Source: Haloplanus rubicundus (GTDB lineage Archaea; Halobacteriota; Halobacteria; Halobacteriales; Haloferacaceae). Taken from it: DNA of 64,000 nucleotides. This document shows, one piece after another, positions 31,921-40,048 of this stretch. The notes below the pieces were generated by a model. The model did no database searches. It was not told the origin of the DNA and saw only the letters and a list, made by a program, of their open reading frames with translations. Each line of letters starts with the position of its first letter. Position 1 is the first letter of the stretch. The stretch is from assembly GCF_003342675.1 (NCBI RefSeq), contig NZ_CP031148.1, forward strand, positions 1,488,001 to 1,552,000. Direction: 5' to 3'. The translations under genes and the position numbers were made by a program.

Positions 31921-32898
31921 ATGCGACGCCGTGCCCTCCTCTCAGTTAGCGCAACCGGCCTGGCCGCGACGGCTGGCTGTCTCGGCCCCGCGTTCGGCTT
32001 CGGCACCGACTGCCCGCGCGGGGCCGACCTGCGCCTCCGGCCGACGACCGACGCCGACACCGCCGACGGCGCCAGCGACCCCGTCGAATCGCTCTCGCCG
32101 CCCGAACGCGCGGCCGCCCGCGACGCCCTCGGCGGCGCCGAGCCGACGATGTGGGTGCCGGAACCCTCCTCCCCACCGTTCTCCGATTCGGCGTTCCTCG
32201 CGGCCGACGGGACGTACGTCGTCGCCGAGACGGCCGTCGTCTCCACGGCCGACCGCACCGGTTACGAGTTCACGCTGGAGACCGGCCCCGAGACGACGGC
32301 GACCGGGGACGCCCTGGCCTTCGCCGACCTTCCCGCAGTCGACCGGACGGCGTTCTACGCGGCCCTCGGCTACCCGGGCCGTCGAGAGATGGAGCGGTTC
32401 GAACGCGCTCGTTCGATCAGCATCGGCGCCCTGCTCGCGTACCCCGACGACGAGGCGGAGTCGCGATCCGAACTCGTCCCGGACCCGGCCGCCGAGACGC
32501 TCCACCTCGGTGGTCAGGAGTTCCGGTTCCGGATCGAGCGAACGAAACCCACGACCGTCGAGACCCGACGGGTCGCGGTGCGGATGGTCGCCGACTCGAC
32601 GGACGAGTTCGTCGCCCTCGTCTACGACCGGTACGGGGTCGACCTCGACGAACGCGACCTCTCGGCCGAGCAACGCGACATCGTCGAGACGGCCATCGAC
32701 GACGGCTACGACGAGTGTGCGCCATACTCCGAGGCGTACGCGGACCTCCAGCGAACGCTCGGCCGGCAGGTGACGCGGGTGACCGACGACGGCGACGGCG
32801 TCGCGACCACGCCCGCCGCCGACGCGCCCGACCGGGTCGACTACGCCAACTACGAGAACGAGTGGTACGTCGTTCAGCTCTCGGAGTACGTCGTTTAG
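31921..32898 (+). CDS. Haloarchaeal lipoprotein of unknown function, Tat-type signal
   Basis: A 325-residue secreted protein. The N-terminus MRRRALLSVSATGLAATAGC shows a twin-arginine-like start, a hydrophobic core and a lipobox (TAGC at ~17-20), so it is probably exported by Tat and lipid-anchored on the outside. The mature part has repeated acidic segments and a typical SPPERAAARDALGG linker, and strands such as DGTYVVAETAVVSTADRTGY. No enzyme motif was recognised. Its stop overlaps that of the convergent radical SAM gene (TTAG). Two extra cysteines (DCPRG and ECAP) are present. Confidence 0.8.
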   Translation: MRRRALLSVSATGLAATAGCLGPAFGFGTDCPRGADLRLRPTTDADTADGASDPVESLSPPERAAARDALGGAEPTMWVPEPSSPPFSDSAFLAADGTYVVAETAVVSTADRTGYEFTLETGPETTATGDALAFADLPAVDRTAFYAALGYPGRREMERFERARSISIGALLAYPDDEAESRSELVPDPAAETLHLGGQEFRFRIERTKPTTVETRRVAVRMVADSTDEFVALVYDRYGVDLDERDLSAEQRDIVETAIDDGYDECAPYSEAYADLQRTLGRQVTRVTDDGDGVATTPAADAPDRVDYANYENEWYVVQLSEYVV

Positions 32899-34616
32899 TC
32901 CGCCGACTCCATCGAGTCGACCGCCGCGAACCGCGATAGATCGGCGTCGACACCCACCTCACCGAGCGAGGCGTAGGGACGATTCACCACGATGTCGCCC
33001 GCGGTGGAGCGGCCGACGCCCGGAAGCGCGGTGAGTTCGTCCATCGACGCCGTGTTGGGGTCGAGCGGGTGGGGGACGCCGGTCACCGAGCGGTAACCGT
33101 AGTCGACGAGCGCCACGTCCATCGTCGCCCCCAGTTCGCGCTCGCCGGGCACCGCGACCAGCAGGGGATAGGTTCCGAGCTGGCGGCCGAACGTCTTGCC
33201 GCCCTCGTGGTACTCCAGATGCACGTCGGGGAGGACGGTTCCCGGCGGCGCGACCCGGCGGAGCATCGGCTGATCGATCTCCTCGCGCACCTCGCGTTTG
33301 TACCGCTTGAACTGCTTCTTGTGGTCGTGGGCGACCTCGGCGCCGGTGTCGCTCATCTCCGTCCCCGCGAACGCCATCACCTGCCGGATGTTGATGCGCC
33401 GGAGCATCAGCCCCTCGTCGTAGACGCGCTGGAGGAACCGCTTGTTGTGCGCGAACGTCTCCTCGCGCTCGCCCGCGAGGCCGTGGACGAGGTTGATTCC
33501 CGGCAGGAGCTTGGGGAGGCGATTCGCGGCGCCGTCGCCCGTCGTCGGCGCGTCCGCGGGGTCGTCGCCGGGGCGCCACCCTGCTTCCTCGTTGACGACC
33601 CGCACCGCTTCCAGACACTCCTCGGCCGTGACGAGGAGGTTGTTCTCCTCCTGGACGACGGGGTCGGCTGATTCGAGACCGAACGCCGCCGTATCGCCCG
33701 CGGTGTTGTGCTCGGCGATGATGCGGATGGCCTCGCGTGACTTCTCGGGGTAGTCGACGATGGTGACGGGGTTCATGTTGTCGAGGTGGAGCGTCCCGAG
33801 GTCGGGCGCCACCTCCCGGATGCCCGCGTACAGTCGGCGGAGCGCGTCGGGGTTCGGCGCCTCGCCGTCGCCGCCGAACGCGAGGATGTCGGCCTGTCGG
33901 CCCAGCCGGAAGTGTCGGACGCCGCGGTCGTAGAGCGCCTCGACTTCGCGGACGACCGACTCGGCGGAGCGGAATCCCGGATCGCCGTACAGCGGTTCGG
34001 TGCAAAAGGAACACCGGTAGGCACAGCCCCGCGAGGTTTCGAGTTCGGCGATCAGGTAGTCCGGATGGTTGGGGTGGTCCTCGACGACGAACGCACCCAG
34101 CGCGGCCCAGCGGTCGAGGTCGGCGTTGTCGCGCATGCGGTTGCCGAACCCCTCCAAGCCACTCGCCACGAGGTCGTGGGCCGCCGCCTCCACGTCCCCC
34201 TTGGCGACGAAGTCGTAGTCGAGGTCCTTGCGCTCCATCTCCTGGGCGCCGGCGTTCTCCTCGCCGACGCCGAAGCGGACGGGACCGCCCATCAGCGTCG
34301 TGCCGTCGGCGGTCCACGCCAGCTCTCGAACCTCGTCGGGTTCGGCGGGGGTGCCCCCGACGTACTTCCCGGGGACGGTCATGCCGCCGAGGTAGATCAG
34401 GAGGTCGGCGTCGGCCACGTCGCGCCACTTCGAGCGGTCGTCGCGGAGTTCGTCGATGGTGTGGTAGTCGATTCCCGACTCGGGCACGCCGGCGTCGACC
34501 AGCGCGCCCGCGGTGAAGCGGGGGTACGTCGAGACGTACGGCGGGACCCCGAAGTGTGCGGGTTCGTCGACGTAGCCGTCGACGATGGTGACGGCGAGGT
34601 CTGCGGGGTCGATCAT
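32895..34616 (-). CDS. Radical SAM protein with C-terminal helix-hairpin-helix
   Basis: A 573-residue radical SAM protein. The N-terminal ~170 residues form a cobalamin-binding-like/Rossmann region (TIVDGYVDEPAHFGVPPYVS, DLLIYLGGMTVPGKYVGG). The Fe-S motif is CAYRCSFC (C-x3-C-x2-C, near residue 196). LHLDNMNPVTIVDYPE and GLESADPVVQEENNLL are SAM-binding strands. The C-terminus carries an HhH motif (ASMDELTALPGVGRSTA), suggesting nucleic acid binding. It resembles archaeal B12/radical SAM proteins of unknown function, possibly tRNA modification. A minus-strand box TTTTAC (34639-34644) lies 25 bases before the ATG. Confidence 0.9.
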   Translation of the reverse strand: MIDPADLAVTIVDGYVDEPAHFGVPPYVSTYPRFTAGALVDAGVPESGIDYHTIDELRDDRSKWRDVADADLLIYLGGMTVPGKYVGGTPAEPDEVRELAWTADGTTLMGGPVRFGVGEENAGAQEMERKDLDYDFVAKGDVEAAAHDLVASGLEGFGNRMRDNADLDRWAALGAFVVEDHPNHPDYLIAELETSRGCAYRCSFCTEPLYGDPGFRSAESVVREVEALYDRGVRHFRLGRQADILAFGGDGEAPNPDALRRLYAGIREVAPDLGTLHLDNMNPVTIVDYPEKSREAIRIIAEHNTAGDTAAFGLESADPVVQEENNLLVTAEECLEAVRVVNEEAGWRPGDDPADAPTTGDGAANRLPKLLPGINLVHGLAGEREETFAHNKRFLQRVYDEGLMLRRINIRQVMAFAGTEMSDTGAEVAHDHKKQFKRYKREVREEIDQPMLRRVAPPGTVLPDVHLEYHEGGKTFGRQLGTYPLLVAVPGERELGATMDVALVDYGYRSVTGVPHPLDPNTASMDELTALPGVGRSTAGDIVVNRPYASLGEVGVDADLSRFAAVDSMESAD

Positions 34617-34638
34617 GGAGGCCGTTCGCGGTCGACGC

Positions 34639-34644
34639 GTAAAA
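34639..34644 (-). promoter_or_regulatory. TATA-like box of the radical SAM gene
   Basis: Minus-strand TTTTAC centred about 25 bases before the ATG at 34616. The divergent P450 gene starts 60 bases to the right; no clear box for it was found. Confidence 0.4.
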
Positions 34645-34703
34645 CCGTGTTCGTGTGGGTTCCGCCCCCAAAGGCACAAGTCGACCTAATCCTACGGGAC
34701 GAT

Positions 34704-36038
34704 ATGCCGAAGGCTCTCCCGAACCCGCCGCAGGCCGGCCTCCTGAACGCCATGCGATTCGGCAGGGATACGTTCCGCTTTCTGGGGGTGATGCAGTCCC
34801 GCTACCGGGACGGCGTGGCCGTCCCAATCCCCGGCCGCGCGCCCCTCGTCGTGTTGACGAACCCCGAACTCGTCCACGAGGCCCTCTCCCGCCCCGAGAC
34901 GTTCGGGCGCGTCCCCGCCCAGGAGTCGGCGGCGCTCATCGCCGAGGGCGGCCTCGTCCAGAGCGACGGCCCGCTCTGGCGACAGCAGCGGTCGATCATG
35001 AACCCCGCCTTCGACAGTCGACAGGTGCGGACCTACGCCGACAGCGTCGGCGAACGCGTCGCGACCATCGCGGACGACTGGGCCGACCGCGGCCGGTTCG
35101 AGACCAACCTCCACCGCGAGATGACCCGGATGACCGTCCGCGTCGCCTCGGAGGTGTTGCTCGGCGAGGACATCGGCCACGACCGAGCCGAGCAGTTCCA
35201 CGAGTGGATGCAGACCGCCGGCACGGAGTTCGAGTTCGACCTCGCGAGCGTCGGCCCGGACTGGCTCCCGAGTCGCATCTCCCCCGAGTTTCGCGAGGCC
35301 GCGGCGGGCATCCGCGGGCTGAGCGAGGACATCATCGAGCGCCGCCGGCGGCTCGTCGAAGAGGGCGACTCCGGACGGAACATGGTGACGATGCTCCTCC
35401 GGGCCGAGGACGACCCCGACGTCGACTACCCCGAGAACCAGATCCGCGACGAGGTGTCGACGTTCCTCATCGCCGGCCACGAGACGACGGCGCTGAGTCT
35501 CACCTACACGACGGCGCTGCTCTCGTGGTATCCCGACGTCCGCGAACGGGTTCGCGAGGAGGCCGAGACGGTTCTCGGTTCTGAGCCGCCGAGTCACGGC
35601 GACGTGCGGGACCTCCCGTACACCATGCGCGTCTATCGCGAGGCGCTGCGGCTCTACCCCCCGGCGTGGGCGGTGTTCCGCCGGGCCAACCGAAAGGCCC
35701 GCCTCGGCGACTACCGCGTCGACGAGGGCGCGGCGGTCATCATGCCCCAGTGGTCGATCCACCGCTCCGGCCGCTACTTCGACGATCCCGACACCTTCGA
35801 CCCGGACCGCTGGGAGCGCCACAATCCGAACGACACGCCGGCGTACTTCCCGTTCTCGTCCGGGCCGCACGCCTGCGTCGGCAAGCAGTTCGCCCTCTCG
35901 GGGGCGACACTGACGCTCGCCCGCTTGGTGCGTGATTTCGACATCGACGTGCCACAGGACGCCCTCGACGACCTGCGGGTGACGCCGACGCTGCGCCCGG
36001 GCAACGGCGTCCCCGCCGAGATACACCCCGCGGAATGA
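34704..36038 (+). CDS. Cytochrome P450, CYP174-like
   Basis: A 444-residue soluble-looking P450. I-helix AGHETTALS (~257), E-x-x-R in YREALRLYPPA (~313), and the heme loop FPFSSGPHACVGKQFAL with the thiolate Cys at ~391 are all present, so it should be an active monooxygenase. The N-terminus has no membrane anchor. Haloarchaea commonly have one CYP174-type P450 of unknown substrate; that assignment is from memory. No ferredoxin or reductase gene is adjacent. The next gene, 44 bases on, encodes an acetoacetate-decarboxylase-like protein, hinting at a short pathway. Start chosen from MPKALPNPPQAG. Confidence 0.93.
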   Translation: MPKALPNPPQAGLLNAMRFGRDTFRFLGVMQSRYRDGVAVPIPGRAPLVVLTNPELVHEALSRPETFGRVPAQESAALIAEGGLVQSDGPLWRQQRSIMNPAFDSRQVRTYADSVGERVATIADDWADRGRFETNLHREMTRMTVRVASEVLLGEDIGHDRAEQFHEWMQTAGTEFEFDLASVGPDWLPSRISPEFREAAAGIRGLSEDIIERRRRLVEEGDSGRNMVTMLLRAEDDPDVDYPENQIRDEVSTFLIAGHETTALSLTYTTALLSWYPDVRERVREEAETVLGSEPPSHGDVRDLPYTMRVYREALRLYPPAWAVFRRANRKARLGDYRVDEGAAVIMPQWSIHRSGRYFDDPDTFDPDRWERHNPNDTPAYFPFSSGPHACVGKQFALSGATLTLARLVRDFDIDVPQDALDDLRVTPTLRPGNGVPAEIHPAE

Positions 36039-36081
36039 GGGCCCGCGAATCGACCGCACCCCCGCGGCTGGGGGGCGACGC

Positions 36082-36831
36082 GTGACGGTCGGCGGCGTCT
36101 CCCGTCCGGGCGGCACCGACGGCGCCGTGGAGACGCTCTCGACCGGCCACCGGGTCGAACTCCCGCTCTCGACGACGGCGCGCGCTCGGGGGGTCGTCCT
36201 CCCCGCGTCGCGGTCCGGGGTCCGGTCGATCCTTCCCGAGAGCCTGCGGCCGGTGCGGGTGACGCCCACCCGCGCCGCCGTGACCTTCCTCTCCGTCGCG
36301 TACGACCGAATCGGCGGGAGCGACATCGATCCCTACGACGAGTTCGGCGTCCTCTTTCCGGCCGTTCCCGCCGACGCCCCGCCCGTCTCGGCGATCCGAC
36401 GCGTCGGCGGCTACGTCGACTTCCTCCCGGTCACGACCGAGCCTGCACGGGCGCTTGGCGTCGAGGTGTGGGGCTATCCGAAGGCCGTCGCCGATATCAC
36501 ACACCGCGAGCGGGGAGCGACGCGGCGGACGACGGTCACCGTCGACGGCGAGGGGTTCGTCGCGCTGTCCGTCGACCGGCCCCCAACGGTCGAGACTTGC
36601 CTCTCGTCGGCCAGCTACACCACGATGGACGGCCGCCTCCTCCGTGAACGGCTGACCGTCGACGGGCGGGTCGGGGCGTGGCCGGCGAGCGGGGCGTTCT
36701 CGGTGACCCTCGGCGACCATCCCCGTGCGGACCGGCTCCGCCGTCTCGACGTCGGCGACCGGGCGATCCTGCGGGTCGCCGCCGACGTCGAGTTCACCAT
36801 CCACGCGGGCCGACGCGTCGGGAGCGAGTGA
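36082..36831 (+). CDS. Acetoacetate decarboxylase-like protein
   Basis: A 249-residue protein of the acetoacetate decarboxylase superfamily, starting with GTG. The Schiff-base lysine region reads EVWGYPKAVADITH (Lys ~133), matching the family E-x-x-G-x-P-K pattern. VRVTPTRAAVTFLSVAYDRI and GSDIDPYDEFGVLFPAVPAD are the beta-cone strands. Superfamily members decarboxylate beta-keto acids or act as aldolase/dehydratases, so the real reaction is not fixed. Placement right after the P450 gene on the same strand supports a shared pathway. Usual length for the family is about 240-260. Confidence 0.85.
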   Translation: MTVGGVSRPGGTDGAVETLSTGHRVELPLSTTARARGVVLPASRSGVRSILPESLRPVRVTPTRAAVTFLSVAYDRIGGSDIDPYDEFGVLFPAVPADAPPVSAIRRVGGYVDFLPVTTEPARALGVEVWGYPKAVADITHRERGATRRTTVTVDGEGFVALSVDRPPTVETCLSSASYTTMDGRLLRERLTVDGRVGAWPASGAFSVTLGDHPRADRLRRLDVGDRAILRVAADVEFTIHAGRRVGSE

Positions 36832-36853
36832 CGCCGTCCCACGAAGGCTAATG

Positions 36854-36860
36854 TTGATTA
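36854..36860 (+). promoter_or_regulatory. TATA-like box of the zinc protein/hsp20 pair
   Basis: TTGATTA centred 27 bases before the ATG at 36884, in a short AT-richer stretch. It should drive the two-gene unit of the 52-residue zinc protein and Hsp20. Confidence 0.45.
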
Positions 36861-36883
36861 GTCGCGCATCCTAACCCCTCACC

Positions 36884-37042
36884 ATGCCTGCAACGAAGGA
36901 GATCAAGTGTACGAGCGCCGACTGCGAGCTCGACATGTTCGAGAACCACTACACCTACGACATCGCGGACGATCACACCGTCGCCGACCTCTCCTGTCCG
37001 CTCTGTGGCGGCACCGACTGTCTCGAGGAGATCGAACTATGA
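36884..37042 (+). CDS. 52-residue zinc-ribbon microprotein (DUF7559-like)
   Basis: A very short gene easily missed by length filters. It encodes MPATKEIKCTSADCELDMFE, then a Tyr/His-rich middle and SCPLCGGTDCLEEIEL. Two cysteine pairs (C9/C14 and C38/C41, with C47 extra) suggest a small zinc ribbon. I associate it with the haloarchaeal DUF7559 family, from memory. Coding is supported by a TATA box 27 bases upstream and by an ATGA overlap with the Hsp20 gene. Zinc-finger microproteins of this kind are common regulators in Haloferax. Function unknown. Confidence 0.82.
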   Translation: MPATKEIKCTSADCELDMFENHYTYDIADDHTVADLSCPLCGGTDCLEEIEL

Positions 37043-37506
37043 CCGGGTTCAAGGAGTTCGGCAAGTCGGCGGCCAACGCCGTCCTGGAGCGAGTCGGTCG
37101 CGGCGTCGGGAAGGTTCAGGAACGAAAGCCGCTCTCGTACGACGTTCTGGAGTCCGAGGACGCCTACCTCGTCGTCTTCGACGCGCCGGGGGTCACCCGC
37201 AGCGACGTGCAGGTGCGCTACGTCGAGGGCGAGGTGCAGGTTCGCCTCGACCGTTTCCGCGACTTCCACGAGGGCTTCGAGATGCGGTTCCCGGGTCGCG
37301 GCCTCTCGCTCGACGGCCGCGCACGCCTCCCGCCGGACGCCGACGTGGAGGCCGGCGAGGCGTCGGCCACCCTGAGCAAGAACGGGACGCTCCGCATCGA
37401 GGTGCCGAAACACGCCGACGGGACGGACGTGGCGGTCGTGGAGGAGCCGGACGACCAGGACGAAGACGAGGGGGCCGCCGACGCCGCCGCCGACGACGCG
37501 TCGTAA
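37039..37506 (+). CDS. Hsp20/alpha-crystallin family small heat-shock protein
   Basis: A 155-residue small heat-shock protein. The alpha-crystallin core (~35-125) has LSYDVLESEDAYLVVFDAPG, the beta strands VQVRYVEGEVQVRLDRF, RGLSLDGRARLPPDADVEAG and the terminal SKNGTLRIEVPK, whose N-G-x-L motif is the family hallmark. The C-terminus is acidic (EDEGAADAAADDAS), without a clear I-x-I tail. It begins in the stop codon of the 52-residue zinc protein (ATGA). Stress-responsive holdase activity is expected from the family. Confidence 0.9.
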   Translation: MTGFKEFGKSAANAVLERVGRGVGKVQERKPLSYDVLESEDAYLVVFDAPGVTRSDVQVRYVEGEVQVRLDRFRDFHEGFEMRFPGRGLSLDGRARLPPDADVEAGEASATLSKNGTLRIEVPKHADGTDVAVVEEPDDQDEDEGAADAAADDAS

Positions 37507-38112
37507 TCAGACCGGATACTCCGCGTCGGGATCGACCACGCGGTCAACCTCGGGCGGCATCTCCCAGTCGGTCGTCAGTTCGAGCAGTTGGACGAGCATC
37601 CGCCCGGTCGCCCCCCAGACGGTGTAGCCGTCGACGTAGAAGAAGTGGAGTCGAATGTCACCGTAGTAGGGGTGGTCGCGGCGCTCGGACTCGTAGTTGT
37701 CGAGGTCGGTCAGCGCCGCGACCGGGAGGACGGCGATTTCGGCCACCTCGCGTTCGTCGGGGACGTACTCGCGGTCGGGGACGCGCGAGACGAACGGGCG
37801 GACGCTGTAGTCGCTGACCGTCGGGATGTCGTCGAGGCGGCCGACGACGTCGATTTCCTCCGACCGGAGTCCGATCTCCTCGTTGGCCTCGCGACGCGCC
37901 GTCGCCTCTAGGTCCGCGTCGCTGGGTTCGCGCCCACCCCCCGGAAAACTCATCTGGCCCGGATGCTGGCCGAGGTGGTCCGCGCGCTTCGTAAAGAGGA
38001 GCGCGTCGCCGTCGCCGCGGGAGACGATGGGTGCGACGACCGCCGCCTCGCGCTCGGCGTCCTCGACGGTCCGTGGCGTATGCCGGGCGAGCGCGGACAG
38101 GTCCATGCGCAT
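37507..38112 (-). CDS. NUDIX hydrolase, CoA pyrophosphatase-like
   Basis: A 201-residue NUDIX protein. The catalytic NUDIX box is GGGREPSDADLEATARREAN followed by EEIGL, preceded by GQMSFPGG as in the NudL/CoA diphosphatase group. VVGRLDDIPTVSDYSVRPFV and YGDIRLHFFYVDGYTVWG are downstream family segments. It probably hydrolyses CoA or related nucleotide pyrophosphates to 4'-phosphopantetheine and ADP; not proven. Two ATGs (38112 and 38106) are possible. Its stop codon directly abuts that of the convergent hsp20 gene. Confidence 0.9.
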   Translation of the reverse strand: MRMDLSALARHTPRTVEDAEREAAVVAPIVSRGDGDALLFTKRADHLGQHPGQMSFPGGGREPSDADLEATARREANEEIGLRSEEIDVVGRLDDIPTVSDYSVRPFVSRVPDREYVPDEREVAEIAVLPVAALTDLDNYESERRDHPYYGDIRLHFFYVDGYTVWGATGRMLVQLLELTTDWEMPPEVDRVVDPDAEYPV

Positions 38113-38180
38113 GGTGTGTCGGGAAGCCCCGTGTCGGTTTCGGTCGGGGCGTCGTGTCGTCTACGGTCCGGGGGGTGCTT

Positions 38181-38663
38181 TCAGTTGCGGTTCTCCAGTT
38201 CGTCGTCGAGTCGACTCCGAACGCCGCTCACGTCGGTCGCTCCCCACGTTTCGAGGTCGTAGCTCACGTCGAACAGTCGCTCGACCCGGTCGGCGTCGCC
38301 GGCGTCGACGGCCCGCGCCGCCTCGGCCCGGAACCGACGCTCCGCGGCCTCGACCAGTTCGGCTCGGTCCGGCTCCCGTTCGGGTACGTCGAGGATGTGC
38401 GGGAGGTCCTCGGCGCCCTCCGGGAGGGCGGGAAACGCGGCCGGCCCGGGCGCCAGTAGCCTCGTCCCGTCCCGGTCGACGGGCACGAGGTAGTAGCCCG
38501 CTATCGCGTCGTCGACGGCCGCCTCGATGGCCTCGTCGTCGACGGCCTCGCCCCGCTTGAACGCGAGTTCGGCGAGCGCGTCTTCGAGTTCCGTGCGGGT
38601 CACGGCGCCGAAGAGGTCGACGACGCCCGCGAGTTCGTCGCCCGTCGCGTCGGCGAGAGTCAT
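38181..38663 (-). CDS. Conserved haloarchaeal protein (DUF7109-like)
   Basis: A 160-residue acidic, helical protein. Segments are GVVDLFGAVTRTELEDALAE, FKRGEAVDDEAIEAAVDDAI, LLAPGPAAFPALPEGAEDLP, and RAVDAGDADRVERLFDVSYD. It resembles the haloarchaeal DUF7109 family, from memory. No catalytic motif or membrane segment is visible. It is overlapped by the upstream glycosyltransferase gene (ATGA), so the two are translationally coupled; a role as accessory to that enzyme is possible. Function unknown. Confidence 0.82.
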   Translation of the reverse strand: MTLADATGDELAGVVDLFGAVTRTELEDALAELAFKRGEAVDDEAIEAAVDDAIAGYYLVPVDRDGTRLLAPGPAAFPALPEGAEDLPHILDVPEREPDRAELVEAAERRFRAEAARAVDAGDADRVERLFDVSYDLETWGATDVSGVRSRLDDELENRN

Positions 38664-39760
38664 CGCGCCGCCTCCAGATCGGCCGCCGCGGCTTCCGCGA
38701 TCCGGTCGGGAGTGACCGGGGCGTCGGCCCACGCCGGCAGGCGGCGATCCGTCCCCGGCGGCTCGATGGCGTCGACGTACGTTTCGATCTGGTCGAGTTC
38801 GTCGCCGCGGTCGTACGACAGCCCGTTGAACTTCGCGTCGAGTTCGTAGCTTCGCACGAGCGAGCGCGCCGTCTCTCGGTAGCGGTCGACCAGCGTGTCG
38901 TAGTCCGGGTCGACGCCGCCCTCGGTGACGACGCGAAGCAGCGCCGAGCCGACGTGTCGACTCATATCGGAGAGCCCCGTCGGCCCGCTCACCGCGCGGT
39001 GGTCGTGTTCGTACGTGCCCAGATCGACCTGTGCGCTCCCCTCGAAGTCGGCGTACTCGAAGGCGTCGCCGAGGGTGCCGACCTCCAGTCCCCACGACCG
39101 CTGTGGCCGGAAGCGCTCGACGAGGTCGGTCGTCGCGGCGAACTCGCCGGCGAGCGCGTAGCGAAACGACTCCAGATAGCGGAGGACGGGAGCGTCCCGA
39201 CCCTCGCTCAGCGCGCGGACCAGCGGGACGAAAAACAGGCGAAAGAGACGGCCGTAGAGGCGGTCGTTCTCGACGCGTGCGTAGTAGCCCTTCGAGAAGT
39301 CGTCGCCGTGGGCGAGCGGGAAGAGCAGCCGTGGCACGTCCGCCCGGGAATAGCTCTTGGTGTCGGCGTCGTGGACGACGACGTACTCCCGGTCGAGCGC
39401 CTGCCCGAGGCCGAGCCACACGTCGCGACCCTTCCCGAACTCGCCGTCGAGGTCGTGGTCGTCGAGCAGGTCCTCCAGCCGCGGGCCGTTACACCAGAGC
39501 ACCGACAGCGACAGGTCGAAGTCGGCGAGCCAGTCGTGGAAGTCGCCGACGCGCTCTTCGGGCGCCCGGAGCGGGACGATCACCTGCCCGGGATCGACCC
39601 GTTCCAGTTCCGAGAGGACACGATCCGGCGCCAGTCCGGCGTACTCGCGCTCGGTCATGGGGACGACGACCGTCGCGCGGTCGGTCGGCGCCGTCGGCGT
39701 CGGATCGGTCAGATCGTGGAGCGTCGTCACGCGTTCCTGGACGTACTCCATCACGCCCAC
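38660..39760 (-). CDS. GT81-like glycosyltransferase (glucosylglycerate-synthase type)
   Basis: A 366-residue GT-A protein. The acceptor/UDP region includes LSVLWCNGPRLEDLL and EFGKGRDVWLGLGQALDREY; the metal motif is VVHDADTKSY (DAD). FSKGYYARVENDRLYGRLFR and the C-terminal SWGLEVGTLGDAFEY resemble the GT81 group (glucosyl- or mannosyl-3-phosphoglycerate synthases), which make compatible solutes such as glucosylglycerate. The assignment is by motif resemblance only. ATGA overlap with the DUF7109-like gene. Start at 39760 (MGVMEYVQ) or 39751 (MEYVQ) cannot be distinguished. Confidence 0.75.
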   Translation of the reverse strand: MGVMEYVQERVTTLHDLTDPTPTAPTDRATVVVPMTEREYAGLAPDRVLSELERVDPGQVIVPLRAPEERVGDFHDWLADFDLSLSVLWCNGPRLEDLLDDHDLDGEFGKGRDVWLGLGQALDREYVVVHDADTKSYSRADVPRLLFPLAHGDDFSKGYYARVENDRLYGRLFRLFFVPLVRALSEGRDAPVLRYLESFRYALAGEFAATTDLVERFRPQRSWGLEVGTLGDAFEYADFEGSAQVDLGTYEHDHRAVSGPTGLSDMSRHVGSALLRVVTEGGVDPDYDTLVDRYRETARSLVRSYELDAKFNGLSYDRGDELDQIETYVDAIEPPGTDRRLPAWADAPVTPDRIAEAAAADLEAAR

Positions 39761-39803
39761 CTGAGTGCGGCGCGGACAAAAGCCCGCCGCATCGGCCGGT
39801 CCG

Positions 39804-39812
39804 TTTTTTAAA
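39804..39812 (+). promoter_or_regulatory. TATA box of the HVO_0758-family gene
   Basis: TTTTTTAAA centred 27 bases before the ATG at 39835: a leaderless-type promoter, one of the clearest in the window. Confidence 0.55.
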
Positions 39813-39834
39813 CAGGGGCGCCCAACGTGGGCAC

Positions 39835-40005
39835 ATGAAATCGACCCGGAAGGGACTCCGTGACGGTGAACTCGTCAAGGACACCTACGAGCGACTCACG
39901 TGCGCGGAGTGTGAGAAGGTGCTGAAAAAGCGGGACGACCCGGACGAGGTGTTCGCCGTGCGCATCTGTCCCGACTGTGGCCGGGAGTGGAAGGACCTGC
40001 GCTAG
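39835..40005 (+). CDS. HVO_0758 family zinc-finger microprotein
   Basis: A 56-residue protein, beginning MKSTRKGLRDGELVKDTYER, with LTCAECEKVLKKRDD and RICPDCGREWKDL. The two CxxC pairs form a zinc ribbon and the sequence matches the Haloferax HVO_0758 microprotein family. Members are conserved among haloarchaea; I do not recall a proven function. It is only the last part of a longer open frame on this strand, but the TATA box 27 bases upstream and the conserved N-terminus set the start. It is followed at once by the short palindromic element E. Confidence 0.9.
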   Translation: MKSTRKGLRDGELVKDTYERLTCAECEKVLKKRDDPDEVFAVRICPDCGREWKDLR

Positions 40006-40048
40006 TTATCCCGCCGGCTGTAAGTCTCGAAACAGTCACAGAGTATTA
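40006..40048 (-). repeat. Short palindromic element E (outer boxes only)
   Basis: A 43-bp sequence immediately after the HVO_0758-family stop. On the minus strand it reads TAATACTC, TGTGACTG, a six-base spacer TTTCGA, then GACTTACAG and CCGGCGGGATAA. The boxes TGTGACTG and GACTTACAG match the outer boxes of the longer copies (TGTAACTG and GACTTACA in copy C), but the inner hairpin is missing. TAA at the left end is the stop codon of the aldo/keto reductase gene. Confidence 0.6.

Noticed and set aside
33069-33671. 200-residue plus-strand frame within the radical SAM gene
   Set aside because: Antisense to the radical SAM protein; no motif.
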